This document shows positions 9,399-18,529 of a DNA stretch of 64,000 nucleotides, piece after piece (the stretch's first letter is position 1; each line of letters opens with the position of its first letter). The notes beneath the pieces are model-generated. The model worked only from the letters and a program-made list of their open reading frames with translations, was not told the origin of the DNA and ran no database searches. Source of the DNA: DASVDE01 sp036381235 (GTDB lineage Bacteria > Actinomycetota > Thermoleophilia > Solirubrobacterales > 70-9); assembly GCA_036381235.1 (NCBI GenBank), contig DASVDE010000029.1, positions 20,528-84,527 of the forward strand, in the 5' to 3' direction. Position numbers and translations under genes: made by a program.

Positions 9399-9632
9399 CC
9401 TGACTGATCAGCGGGAATCAAGCGGGATCGCTGTGAAGCGCTTTGCCTTCCAAGAACAATCGACTTCGCTTAGGGTAACGGCGACGGGATGCCACCCACC
9501 AGTAGGGAAGGGCTGACGATTATCTTCTTTGCCCGCGCCACCTTTTCAACCTTCCTCTTTTCATGGGTCTCATGCATGACGTGAGGATTGCTAGGAAGGC
9601 AGTGGCAGGCGCTGTCGGAGAGGGGAACGTTG
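9399..9632. promoter_or_regulatory. divergent intergenic region upstream of the TerB operon
   Basis: About 230 bases with no credible gene lie between the divergent TrlF-like gene and the TerB-N gene. The stretch has lower GC than the flanking genes and must hold promoters for both directions. I could not identify a convincing -35/-10 pair or operator. Confidence 0.5.
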
Positions 9633-11741
9633 ATGGGGCTACTTGACCGAATGATGGCGGGCGCCGTCCGGCACAATGGCACCGAAGCTGAGTGCTGGGT
9701 CGGCCCCGAGCAGGTCGTTGAGGTTGCCGGCAGGACGATTCCCGGCGGGCTCTTCTATTTGGGCAGCGGCCTGAAGCCTGCGATCAACGAATACTGGCTC
9801 GACGTCGAGCCAGCCTTGATTGACCCGACACTACGTGTGGCCGCAAGGCCAACACACGCTCCCGCTCGTGGATTCGCGCTCTCCTATGCGGATTTAGGGA
9901 CTGGCAACCGCGCCGCGTACCTTGAGTGGCTGGCCGGCGATCGTCGCTTGGCTGACGCTGGCGCTTTTTTCCATCTCTACCTCGCCGGGCTTGAGCGTCG
10001 GCTTTTTGTCGGTCAGCAACTCGCCACCGATCCCGCGGCCGAGTGGCACGCGATCTACGGCGAGCTTGACCGATTGCGCTCGGAGGCGGGAAACGGTGAC
10101 TACCAGAGCGAATATCGGGTCAGCAAATTTGCTGGCTACCTCGAAACCCTCATGGTGGCGCATGGGACCATGAGACTTGAGCCACCTCGTGAGCGCAAGG
10201 GCTGGGAGTTGCCTGGTGCCTTGCGGATTCAGTTTGGGCGCCTCGCTCACGAAGGCAAGCCGTTGCCGGCTGAGTGGGCGTTGAGCTGGGCGCTGACCAG
10301 CCCCGAGGCCTACCTGCGCACCCCCGCCCAGCGCCTCCCACAGGAGTTCGAGGAGCTTTTTGTGTTCCGCTATCGAGAACGTTTCGGGGAGGGCATGGAC
10401 CTGCCTACCAGCGGGCCACAGATCAAGATCGAGTATCGGACTCTTAACTACGGACTTCCGGACGCGGCGCACTCGGTCGGGCTACCCGATGTGGTGGAAG
10501 CCCCGCAGGTTGATGACACCCTGCGCGAACTGGGGCATTCCTGCTGCGATGAACTCGATGCCCTCAGCCGCTGGCTGGGCCGCAATCCTGATGACCGCGA
10601 CAGCTTCAAGGCCGCCGCCCTCCTGCCCGTTCCCTTGTTGCATGAGACTGAATCCGAGGAACTGGTCGCTCTCCGGACCCTGCTCGAAGAGGCCTCAAGC
10701 ACCGCGGCTCCCTGGGTCTTCGACCCCGCCCCCCTGATAAAACTTTGGTCCCCTGGTAGCGAAAAGCTGCCAAAAAAGGAGGCGGTGATCGCCTCGCAGC
10801 TGCTCGAAAAGCTCGGTTACGGGATCGAGCCCGACCCACGCTTCGGTGCTCCCTCGCTTTTACCGGGGATGGAGGCGATCCTCTTCGAGATCCACGAAGG
10901 CGACCCACGCGCGCCCTCTCCCGCCTACGCGGTGGCCAGCCTGCTCCTGCACCTGCTCGCAGCGGTAGCTGCCGCCGACGGCACGATAAGTCCCGTCGAG
11001 GAGGAGGTGCTCGAGTCTCAGATCCACGGGGTCGAGGAGCTCTACGAGGGCGAACGCAATCGCCTCCATGCCCACACCCAGTGGCTGACTCGCTCAAAGC
11101 CGAAGTTCGCCGGTCTGCGCAAGAAGCTGAAACCGCTCGACAATGCCCAGCGCGAGGCGATCGGCAAGAGCGTGATCGCCCTCGCTGCGGCCGACGGCGA
11201 GGTGGCGCCGGGAGAGGTCGAGACGCTCGGCAAGGTCTTCGATTTGCTCGACCTTGACCCCGACAGCGTCTTCTCTGAGTTGCACGCCGCGAGCTCCGGC
11301 TCGGCCTCAGGGCCGGTGGTCGTCCGCGAGGCTCGGACGCCGTCGGAGGGTTACGCGATTCCTCTCGAACCATCGCACGGCCTCGACCGCGCGGCGATCG
11401 ACGAGAAGATCGAAGAAACCGCCCTTGTCGCTTCGCTGCTCGCCGGGATTTTCGAGGAGTCGGAAGAGACGCCCAAAGTCGAGGCTGAGCCGGTCATTCC
11501 CGAGCCGGCGGGGTCCGCCGGCCTCAGCCCCTCTCATCTCAAGTTCGCCAGGGAGCTCGCCAGCCAGCGGTCATGGTCGCGCCTTGAGGCTGAAACGCTC
11601 GCGGACCGCTGCGAAATGATGATCGACGGCGCCCTGGAGGCCGTAAACGACGCCGCCTTCGAACTCTGCGACGCGCCATTCGCGGAGGGAGATGACCCCA
11701 TCGAAATCGACGAAGAGGTTGCAAAGGAGATGTTGGCATGA
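9633..11741 (+). CDS. TerB-N/TerB/TerB-C domain protein
   Basis: 702 residues from the ATG at 9633, chosen because GGAGAGGGG lies 7 bases upstream; an in-frame upstream start at 9588 lacks a site. The N-terminal part (VEVAGRTIPGGLFYLGSGL, then a long helical region) is the TerB-N pattern. Residues about 420-540 contain a TerB-like metal-binding helical bundle with acidic repeats (AVAAADGTISPVEEEVLE, ALAAADGEVAPGEVETLGK). The end (about 620-700) matches TerB-C. Comparative genomics has linked such proteins to stress and DNA-processing systems. It overlaps the next gene by ATGA and is probably the scaffold or sensor of the operon. Confidence 0.88.
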   Translation: MGLLDRMMAGAVRHNGTEAECWVGPEQVVEVAGRTIPGGLFYLGSGLKPAINEYWLDVEPALIDPTLRVAARPTHAPARGFALSYADLGTGNRAAYLEWLAGDRRLADAGAFFHLYLAGLERRLFVGQQLATDPAAEWHAIYGELDRLRSEAGNGDYQSEYRVSKFAGYLETLMVAHGTMRLEPPRERKGWELPGALRIQFGRLAHEGKPLPAEWALSWALTSPEAYLRTPAQRLPQEFEELFVFRYRERFGEGMDLPTSGPQIKIEYRTLNYGLPDAAHSVGLPDVVEAPQVDDTLRELGHSCCDELDALSRWLGRNPDDRDSFKAAALLPVPLLHETESEELVALRTLLEEASSTAAPWVFDPAPLIKLWSPGSEKLPKKEAVIASQLLEKLGYGIEPDPRFGAPSLLPGMEAILFEIHEGDPRAPSPAYAVASLLLHLLAAVAAADGTISPVEEEVLESQIHGVEELYEGERNRLHAHTQWLTRSKPKFAGLRKKLKPLDNAQREAIGKSVIALAAADGEVAPGEVETLGKVFDLLDLDPDSVFSELHAASSGSASGPVVVREARTPSEGYAIPLEPSHGLDRAAIDEKIEETALVASLLAGIFEESEETPKVEAEPVIPEPAGSAGLSPSHLKFARELASQRSWSRLEAETLADRCEMMIDGALEAVNDAAFELCDAPFAEGDDPIEIDEEVAKEMLA

Positions 11742-13060
11742 GCCCGAGCGAGAAGATCAGGCCCCGTGAGCGCGACGCGATCCTGCAGTCACTGGGTGCC
11801 GGAATCGTGCCAAGGGTAGGCCAGCAGCACATCCAAGTCGGTCGCGCCAACGAGGTCCAGGCATTGGTCACAGACATCGACAGGATCGCCGAAAACGGCT
11901 CGGCGATTCGCTTTGTGATCGGCGAATACGGCTCCGGCAAGACCTTCTTCCTGCAGCTGATTCGGTCCGTGGCGATGGAAAAGCGATTGGTCACCGCGCA
12001 CGCCGACCTGACCCCCGATCGCCGACTGCACGCCACTGGTGGCCAAGCCCGAGCCCTCTATGCAGAGTTGATGAACAACCTCTCGACTCGTTCAAAGCCC
12101 GAGGGTGGCGCGATGCCGAGCATCGTCGAACGCTTCGTCTCTACCGCCCTCTTGGATGCCAGAAACCGTGGGCTGTCTGCCCAAACTGTGCTCAACGAGA
12201 GACTCGCCAGCCTGCACGAAATGGTCGGCGGCTACGACTTCGCGCAGGTGGTCGCCGCCTACTGCCAGGGTCACGAGAGCGCCAATGAGGATCTGCAATC
12301 CAATGCGATCCGCTGGCTCCGAGGCGAGTTCGCGACCAAAACCGAGGCTCGCCAGGCGCTTGGGGTCCGAACGATTGTCGACGACTCCAACGTCTACGAC
12401 CAGCTCAAGCTGATGGCGCGCTTCGTGCAGCTCGCCGACTACGCCGGCCTCTTCATCTGCCTCGACGAGCTTGTCAATATCTACAAGCTCGCCAGCTCTC
12501 AGGCCCGCAAGTCAAACTACGAGCAGATCCTTCGGATCCTCAACGACACCCTGACTGGCGGCGACGGGGTCGGGTTCCTAATGGGTGGCACCCCCGACTT
12601 CCTGATGGACACCCGTAAGGGCCTCTACAGCTATGAGGCGTTGCAGAGCAGGCTCGCCGAAAACCAGTTTGCCCGGGACGGCGTTGTGGACTACTCCGGC
12701 CCAGTTCTGCGCCTCGCCAACCTCAGCCCCGAAGACATGTTCGTGTTGCTACAGAACATCCGCAATGTTCAGGCCAGCGGCAATTCTGAGAATTACGTGA
12801 TCTCCGACGAGGGGATCGAGGCCTTCATGAAGCACTGCTCCGAGAAAGTCGGCGAGGCCCACTTCCGAACCCCGCGCAGCAGCGTCAAGGCGTTCGTCAA
12901 CCTGCTTGCTGTGGTCGAGCAGAACCCCGGAGTCAGCTGGTCGGACATCGTTGGCGATGTCAACCTTGAGGAGGAGAGAAACCCGGACCTGCAGCCCCTC
13001 GACTCCGAGGGCGACGAGAACCCGAACTCCGATGACGAGCTCGCCTCCTTCCGGATCTGA
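11738..13060 (+). CDS. BrxD-like ATP-binding protein (DUF2791 P-loop family)
   Basis: 440 residues with Walker A GEYGSGKT (62-69) close to the start and Walker B LFICLDELVNIY (Asp243-Glu244). GVGFLMGGTPDFLMDTRKGLYSYEALQSRL is the sensor region typical of DUF2791/BrxD ATPases. In type 2 BREX this ATPase partners a Lhr-like helicase; here the same pairing occurs without the other BREX proteins. The start overlaps the TerB-N stop by four bases, and the 3' end overlaps the helicase gene by 29 bases. Likely role: ATP-dependent loading or regulation of the helicase on DNA. Confidence 0.87.
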   Translation: MSPSEKIRPRERDAILQSLGAGIVPRVGQQHIQVGRANEVQALVTDIDRIAENGSAIRFVIGEYGSGKTFFLQLIRSVAMEKRLVTAHADLTPDRRLHATGGQARALYAELMNNLSTRSKPEGGAMPSIVERFVSTALLDARNRGLSAQTVLNERLASLHEMVGGYDFAQVVAAYCQGHESANEDLQSNAIRWLRGEFATKTEARQALGVRTIVDDSNVYDQLKLMARFVQLADYAGLFICLDELVNIYKLASSQARKSNYEQILRILNDTLTGGDGVGFLMGGTPDFLMDTRKGLYSYEALQSRLAENQFARDGVVDYSGPVLRLANLSPEDMFVLLQNIRNVQASGNSENYVISDEGIEAFMKHCSEKVGEAHFRTPRSSVKAFVNLLAVVEQNPGVSWSDIVGDVNLEEERNPDLQPLDSEGDENPNSDDELASFRI

Positions 13061-16000
13061 GGCGGGCGCCTCGCCGTCGTCTTCGTTCGAGCAGCTCGAC
13101 GAAGGGGTACAGCGCTGGATCTACCGGCGCCAGTGGCAGCGCCTACGCGACATCCAGGAGGAGGCGATCCCGCTGATCCTGCGCCAAGAGAGAGACCTGA
13201 TCGTTGCTGCCGCAACGGCTGCCGGCAAGACCGAGGCGGCCTTCTTGCCGATCTGCTCGAACCTCGCCTCTGATCCGGTTGCCGAGGGTCTCGGTGCTCT
13301 GTACATCAGTCCGCTGAAGGCGCTTATCAATGACCAGGCTCAGCGGCTTGACACCCTCTGCGAAGCCGCGGACATCGAGCTGAATAGCTGGCACGGAGAC
13401 ATCCCTGCCAAGGTGAAGCGCGAGGTGCGCAAGCGGCCTCGCGGCATCCTGCTGATCACCCCGGAGTCGTTGGAGTCGATTTTTGTCAACCACGGGACCA
13501 GCGCGGCCACTCTCTTCGGTTCCCTGCGCTACGTCGTCATCGACGAACTCCACTCATTCATCGGGTCAGAGCGAGGTCGACAGCTGCAGTCGATCCTGCA
13601 CCGAATCGAGCTTTCTGGCCGCTGTAGTTCAATGCGAGTTGGACTCAGTGCCACGCTTGGCGACATGGCCACCGCCGCAGAGTTCATGCGACCTGGCTCG
13701 GGCGATGCGGTACGGCTGATCGACTCGCACGAAGATCCCCGCGAATTGCGCGTGCAGCTGCGGGGATACCTCGCAAGGAAGCCGGAGGAGGAGCCCGTTG
13801 AAGGCGATGGGGAGGACTCCGAGGGCTTGGCCGAGTCCAAGCAGCATGAAATCGCCGCGCACCTCTACGGGCACTTCCGCGGCACCGACAATCTGGTCTT
13901 CGCTAACTCGCGGGAGAACGTCGAGAAATTCGCCGACATCTTGCGGCATCGATGCGAGCAGGAGCGGGTGCCGACTGAGTTCTGGCCCCACCACGGCAAC
14001 CTCTCCAAAGCTCTACGTGAGGACGTCGAGGAAATGCTGCGCGAGCCTTCGAAACCGACAACCGCGATCTGCACTTCGACGCTTGAACTTGGGATCGACG
14101 TTGGCAGCGTCAAGTGCATCGGCCAGATCGACCCACCATTCTCGGCCGCTGCCCTTCGCCAGCGGCTCGGCCGCTGTGGCCGTAAACCAGAGGATCCCTC
14201 GATCCTGCGCATGTATGTAACCGAGAGCGAACTCGACCCGGGAGTCTGGCCGGGGGACGCGCTGCGCGAGGGTCTAGTCCAGTCGATTGCGGTCGTCGAG
14301 GCGTTGGTCGAGGGTTGGTTTGAGGCGCCAATCGACGGTGCCCTTCACCTCTCTACCTTGGTCCAACAGGTGCTCTCGGTTATAGCTCAGCACGGGGGCG
14401 CCCGCGCTGACGAGATCTGGACTGTGCTCTGCGGCAGCGGCCCCTTTGATCTCGACCGCGCCTCCTTTGCGCAGCTACTTCGCGGACTCGCCGAACGAGA
14501 CGTAATCCAGCAGGCCGGCGACGAAGACCTGATGCTCAGCCCGCGCGGTGACCAGATTGTCGGCCACTACAGCTTCTATACCGCCTTCCGCACTACCGAG
14601 GAGTACCGCTTGATCGCTGATGGCGAGGAGCTCGGGTCGTTGCCAGTCAGCTCACCTCTAACCGAGGACTCCTTCGTGATCTTCGGTGGCCGCCGCTGGC
14701 GGGTCGTCGAGGTGGACAACGATCGCAAGGTGATCGTCGTGGTCGCCGCCAAAGCGGGCCGGGTGCCCCGCTTTTTGGGTGCCGGGGGAGAGATCCACGA
14801 TGGGATTCGCAAGAGGATGAAAGCCATCTATGAATCGCGCGCCGAGCCTACCTTCCTAGACTCCAAGGCGCTGACCCTGCTCGAACAGGGCCGACGAGGG
14901 TTCAAGGAGCTCGACCTCTCCCGCAAGGCGATCGTCGGATTCGATGGCGGCTCGGCCTACTTCCCTTGGGCGGGGGACCGCGTGATGGCGACCCTGGCAC
15001 TTGGCATCGGCTCGGCGGGCCACCATGTTTACGCCGAGGGGCTGATGCTGGTCGCTCCACAAACTCCTACCGAGGAACTACATCAGATTCTGATTGATGT
15101 ATTCGGCCCCGGTGAGGAGCCTGATCCGATCGCGCTGGCGGGTGGGGTTCGCAACCTAGAAACCGAGAAGCACCACTGGCTGGTCGACCCCAATCTACTG
15201 ATCCGCGACTGCGCGATTGCGCGTCTTGACATCGAAGGGGCAAAGGGGGTTGTTACTGAGATACCTAGCAACTCAACTACGGCATCCAGGCTGAGTGTTC
15301 CTGGGACCGAGTTTGTGGTGATCGATTGTGAGACGACCGGTCTGCACCCGAGCGCACATCATCGGATCATCGAGCTGGCGATGATCACCGTCAACGAGCA
15401 GGGTGAGTCGCTCGATCGATGGTGCAGTCTGCTGCGCCCCGAACGCGACCTCGGTCCGACTGAAGTTCACGGCATACGCGCCCGAGAGGTTCTCGAAGCG
15501 CCGAGCTTTGATGAGGTGCTGGGAGAAGTGATCGACCGGATCGCAGGACGAGTCGTAGTCGCCCACAACGCCCGCTTCGACAAGGCTTTCCTTGAGCACG
15601 AACTAAAGCGCAGCGGGGTCGAGGTCGATCCGCTGCCCACGATCTGCACGATGGACCTAGCCTCCCGTTTGAATATAGGGGGTGCCCGGCGCAGGCTGGC
15701 CGATTGCTGCGACGCTCTCGAGGTCCACGCTGGCCCTGCCCACACCGCACTTGGTGACGCCGAGGCGAGTAAGGCAATCCTAGTCAGGTACTTGCAGATG
15801 CATGGGTCGAGCACGGTTTCCTTGATCGACGGGCGGGTGCAGGCGGCAGAATCGTGGCCTCGCAGCGATCAGCGTGCCACGCCCAAGGAGCGCTCTCCCG
15901 CCTTCTCCGAGGAGCAACAGCAGGAACAAGGCTCACTATCGGCGCTGATTGAGAGAGCCGGTCTACTGGACGGCGAGGAGGCGACCGACAACGAAGCGGC

Positions 16001-16556
16001 CTACTTAAATGTCCTAGAGCGCGCAATCGAGGATCGCCGCCTCGACCCCCAAGAGCAACAGGAAATGATCGCCACTGCCGCGATGCTCGGTATCGGTGAG
16101 GAGCACATGCGGCGGCTTCACCACGACTACATCGCTCGACTCGTCAAAGTGGCCTGGCGCGATGGCGAGGTGACCGCACGCGAGCGCGAGGACCTGTTCC
16201 TTGTTGCTGAGGCCCTCGGAGTCGCTGATGTCGCAGAGCGCCTACGGCGAAAAGAATCAGGTGTGGTCGGCTTCGACGAGGTAGAGCGAGACCAGAGTTT
16301 GGCTGGTAAGAGCGTCTGTTTTACCGGTGCCTTGGTATGCCGTCACGAAGGGCAGTTGGTGACGAGGGAGCTGGCCACCCAGCTGGCGGCGAGCGCCGGT
16401 CTTACAGTCCTCCCACGGGTAACCAAGAAGCTCGACCTTCTGGTAGTCGCTGACCCCGACTCGATGTCAGGCAAAACCCGCAAAGCCCGCGAGTACGGGG
16501 TCAGGGTAATTGCTGAAACTGCCTTCTGGGAGATGATTGGGGTCGAAGTCTCGTGA
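13032..16556 (+). CDS. BrxHI/Lhr-like helicase fused to DnaQ exonuclease, TerB-like and BRCT domains
   Basis: 1174 residues from the ATG at 13032. SF2 motifs: Walker A AATAAGKT (60-67), DELH 171-174, SAT 206-208, TSTLELGIDVG and QRLGRCGR. From about 760 a DEDDh exonuclease follows: Asp765 and Glu767 in VIDCETTG, VAHNARFDKAFLEHE, and His904/Asp909 in HTALGDAEA. Residues about 960-1080 are a TerB-like helical segment (DGEVTAREREDLFLVAEALG). The last 85 residues are a BRCT domain (LAGKSVCFTGALV, VTKKLDLLVVADPDSMSGKTRKA) like those of DNA ligase and DinG-like proteins. Unwinding plus 3'-5' degradation in one chain is the inferred activity. The stop overlaps the kinase start. Confidence 0.9.
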   Translation: MTSSPPSGSEAGASPSSSFEQLDEGVQRWIYRRQWQRLRDIQEEAIPLILRQERDLIVAAATAAGKTEAAFLPICSNLASDPVAEGLGALYISPLKALINDQAQRLDTLCEAADIELNSWHGDIPAKVKREVRKRPRGILLITPESLESIFVNHGTSAATLFGSLRYVVIDELHSFIGSERGRQLQSILHRIELSGRCSSMRVGLSATLGDMATAAEFMRPGSGDAVRLIDSHEDPRELRVQLRGYLARKPEEEPVEGDGEDSEGLAESKQHEIAAHLYGHFRGTDNLVFANSRENVEKFADILRHRCEQERVPTEFWPHHGNLSKALREDVEEMLREPSKPTTAICTSTLELGIDVGSVKCIGQIDPPFSAAALRQRLGRCGRKPEDPSILRMYVTESELDPGVWPGDALREGLVQSIAVVEALVEGWFEAPIDGALHLSTLVQQVLSVIAQHGGARADEIWTVLCGSGPFDLDRASFAQLLRGLAERDVIQQAGDEDLMLSPRGDQIVGHYSFYTAFRTTEEYRLIADGEELGSLPVSSPLTEDSFVIFGGRRWRVVEVDNDRKVIVVVAAKAGRVPRFLGAGGEIHDGIRKRMKAIYESRAEPTFLDSKALTLLEQGRRGFKELDLSRKAIVGFDGGSAYFPWAGDRVMATLALGIGSAGHHVYAEGLMLVAPQTPTEELHQILIDVFGPGEEPDPIALAGGVRNLETEKHHWLVDPNLLIRDCAIARLDIEGAKGVVTEIPSNSTTASRLSVPGTEFVVIDCETTGLHPSAHHRIIELAMITVNEQGESLDRWCSLLRPERDLGPTEVHGIRAREVLEAPSFDEVLGEVIDRIAGRVVVAHNARFDKAFLEHELKRSGVEVDPLPTICTMDLASRLNIGGARRRLADCCDALEVHAGPAHTALGDAEASKAILVRYLQMHGSSTVSLIDGRVQAAESWPRSDQRATPKERSPAFSEEQQQEQGSLSALIERAGLLDGEEATDNEAAYLNVLERAIEDRRLDPQEQQEMIATAAMLGIGEEHMRRLHHDYIARLVKVAWRDGEVTAREREDLFLVAEALGVADVAERLRRKESGVVGFDEVERDQSLAGKSVCFTGALVCRHEGQLVTRELATQLAASAGLTVLPRVTKKLDLLVVADPDSMSGKTRKAREYGVRVIAETAFWEMIGVEVS

Positions 16557-18202
16557 GGTCGGTGAGTGGTGATCAGATCAGATCGGGTTCAGAGATTGCG
16601 GGCTTTCGCTTGGAGAAGCAGATCGGCGAGGGCGGTATGGGCGTTGTCTATCGCGCTCGGCAGATTGACCTTGATCGCACAGTGGCGTTGAAGCTGATCC
16701 AGGCAGAGCTTCGACAGGACCAGGAATTCAAAGACCGCTTCCGGCGCGAGTCACGGCTGGCCGCGTCGATCGATCATCCGAATGTCGTTCCCATCTTCCA
16801 GGCGGGCGAGGCTGACGGCGTCTTCTTTATCGCGATGCGCTTCGTGGCCGGGACCGACCTCGGGGAGTTGCTGCGCCGGCAGAAGGATCCGCTATCTCCG
16901 ATCCGGGCTGCCGAGATCGTCGCCCAGGCGGCAGCAGGCCTGGATGCAGCCCATGCAGCGGGTCTGGTCCATCGTGACGTGAAGCCGGCGAACATCCTGC
17001 TGGACGAGCACCAACATGCCTACTTGACCGATTTCGGCCTGACCAAGGAACTCAGCTCGCAAAGCCTCAACACGAAGACGGGTATGTGGCTTGGTTCGAT
17101 CAACTATTCGGCTCCCGAGCAGATCGAGAATAAGAGCCTCGATGCCCGCACTGATGTCTACGCCCTGGGATGCGTCCTTTTCGAGGCGCTGACAAAACAA
17201 CTGCCCTACGAACGTGATTCCGACATGGCCTTGATGTGGGCCAAGGTTCACCAGGAACCGCGAGTGCCGAGCGATCTGAAACCAGGGCTGCCGCGCCAGT
17301 TCGATGACGTGCTCTCCCGGGCGCTGGCCCGTGATCCAGGCGATCGCTATCCGTCGGCCGGGGATCTCGGGCGAGCGGCCATAGCCGCCGCCGCAGGGGA
17401 AGACAGCATTGAGCCGGAGCGCACTGTGGCTCGTGGGGCTGCCGCCGGGGCAGAGACCGTCCCACTTGAACTCCCGCCCGACCCTTCCTCTTCCGCGGCG
17501 CCCACCTGGCGTGAGGCGCCCACCAGAGCTATGCCCCGGGGTCAGTCTGGGTCGCGTGGCGGGCAACGGGCGCTTGTTGGCGTCGGCGCTCTCGCTGCCG
17601 TGGCGATCGGCGCCCTGGCCGCCGTACTGCTCGTCGGCGGCGGTAACGGCGGCCAGGCAAGAACCGAAGTCCGCACCCAGGCGACGACGGTCACCCAAGA
17701 GGTGACCACTGGGAACGTGAGCGCTGGTGCGGATGTAAGCGCCGCGGGGGTCGGTTCGACGAACATAGCCCTTCAACCCTTTGTTGCTCGCCTTTACTCC
17801 GCACAGATTCCCGCTGAATGGACTCCTGAAGCGGTCGACGAAGAGATCTCGGGGCGCTATGAGAGTCAGTGGCGCAATCCGAGCGACGAGAACACGTCCG
17901 TTTTGATCGACTCCCAACTCCATACCTCCTCGGGGTCGCCGCTGGACGATGCAGCGGCAGTTCGGGCGCAGACCAGCCAGACCCCCGGTTATCGGGAGAT
18001 CTCCTTCGGCCCGACATACCTCGGCGGCGTCCCGGCAGCCCGCTGGGTCTTCGAGGTGCCGGGAGATCGACGCGTCGATTACTTCGTGACCAAATGCAAT
18101 GTCGGATTTGCGGTTCTGGGTTCGTCGTCGCCGAGCACCTTCGGGGCTTGGGCTCCGATGTTCCATCGGGTCGCGGCCTCGGTGACTCCGTTCTGCGAGT
18201 AA
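16553..18202 (+). CDS. transmembrane Ser/Thr protein kinase (PknB-like)
   Basis: 549 residues from a GTG overlapping the helicase stop. The kinase domain is complete: glycine loop GEGGMGVVY (25-33), Lys47 in VALKL, HRDVKPAN (140-147), DFG 160-162 and APE 187-189. A proline-rich linker leads to one membrane segment at about 341-362 and a roughly 185-residue outside domain without PASTA repeats. A receptor-type kinase as last gene of a helicase-nuclease operon suggests phospho-control of the TerB/BrxD/helicase complex or signalling to the envelope. The kinase call is firm; the link to the operon rests on overlap and orientation. Confidence 0.93.
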   Translation: MRSVSGDQIRSGSEIAGFRLEKQIGEGGMGVVYRARQIDLDRTVALKLIQAELRQDQEFKDRFRRESRLAASIDHPNVVPIFQAGEADGVFFIAMRFVAGTDLGELLRRQKDPLSPIRAAEIVAQAAAGLDAAHAAGLVHRDVKPANILLDEHQHAYLTDFGLTKELSSQSLNTKTGMWLGSINYSAPEQIENKSLDARTDVYALGCVLFEALTKQLPYERDSDMALMWAKVHQEPRVPSDLKPGLPRQFDDVLSRALARDPGDRYPSAGDLGRAAIAAAAGEDSIEPERTVARGAAAGAETVPLELPPDPSSSAAPTWREAPTRAMPRGQSGSRGGQRALVGVGALAAVAIGALAAVLLVGGGNGGQARTEVRTQATTVTQEVTTGNVSAGADVSAAGVGSTNIALQPFVARLYSAQIPAEWTPEAVDEEISGRYESQWRNPSDENTSVLIDSQLHTSSGSPLDDAAAVRAQTSQTPGYREISFGPTYLGGVPAARWVFEVPGDRRVDYFVTKCNVGFAVLGSSSPSTFGAWAPMFHRVAASVTPFCE

Positions 18203-18241
18203 CGCCGCCTACGACAGGCTGCGAATCTACGAGAGGCGCAG

Positions 18242-18529
18242 TTAAAGTCCTTTTTCCTCGGCCTCCCTGAGCAGCTCTTCGAGTTCCTCGTCGACGTTGT
18301 CGGCAGACCCTTCGCAGTCGATGCGGACGCGCTTCATTGCGACTCGCGTATCGGGTAGCACTGGAAGGCCCCACAGGCTGCCCCAGTCCAGAAGTCCGCG
18401 GTCGACGGGGTTTAGATGGATTCCACGCGCAGGGAGTGGACATTGCGCGTTGTGACGGTCCAGCGCGATGCGCATCGCGATCAAGTTCAAGACTTCGAAG
18501 CGCGTTGCCACGGCTTCACTCCGACTCAT
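18242..18529 (-). CDS. hypothetical protein, partner of upstream unknown
   Basis: 95 residues from an ATG that overlaps the last 14 bases of the gene upstream (18516-19241). The C-terminus is strongly acidic (VDEELEELLREAEEKG). I recognise no family. The tight overlap suggests the two products are made together and may act together, as in toxin-antitoxin or toxin-immunity pairs, but nothing catalytic is visible. It is convergent with the kinase gene. Confidence 0.6.
   Translation of the reverse strand: MSRSEAVATRFEVLNLIAMRIALDRHNAQCPLPARGIHLNPVDRGLLDWGSLWGLPVLPDTRVAMKRVRIDCEGSADNVDEELEELLREAEEKGL

Noticed and set aside
9633..16556. A complete BREX system
   Set aside because: Only the BrxD-like ATPase and BrxHI-like helicase are present. 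No PglX methyltransferase, PglZ phosphatase, BrxA/B or BrxC homologue is visible nearby.
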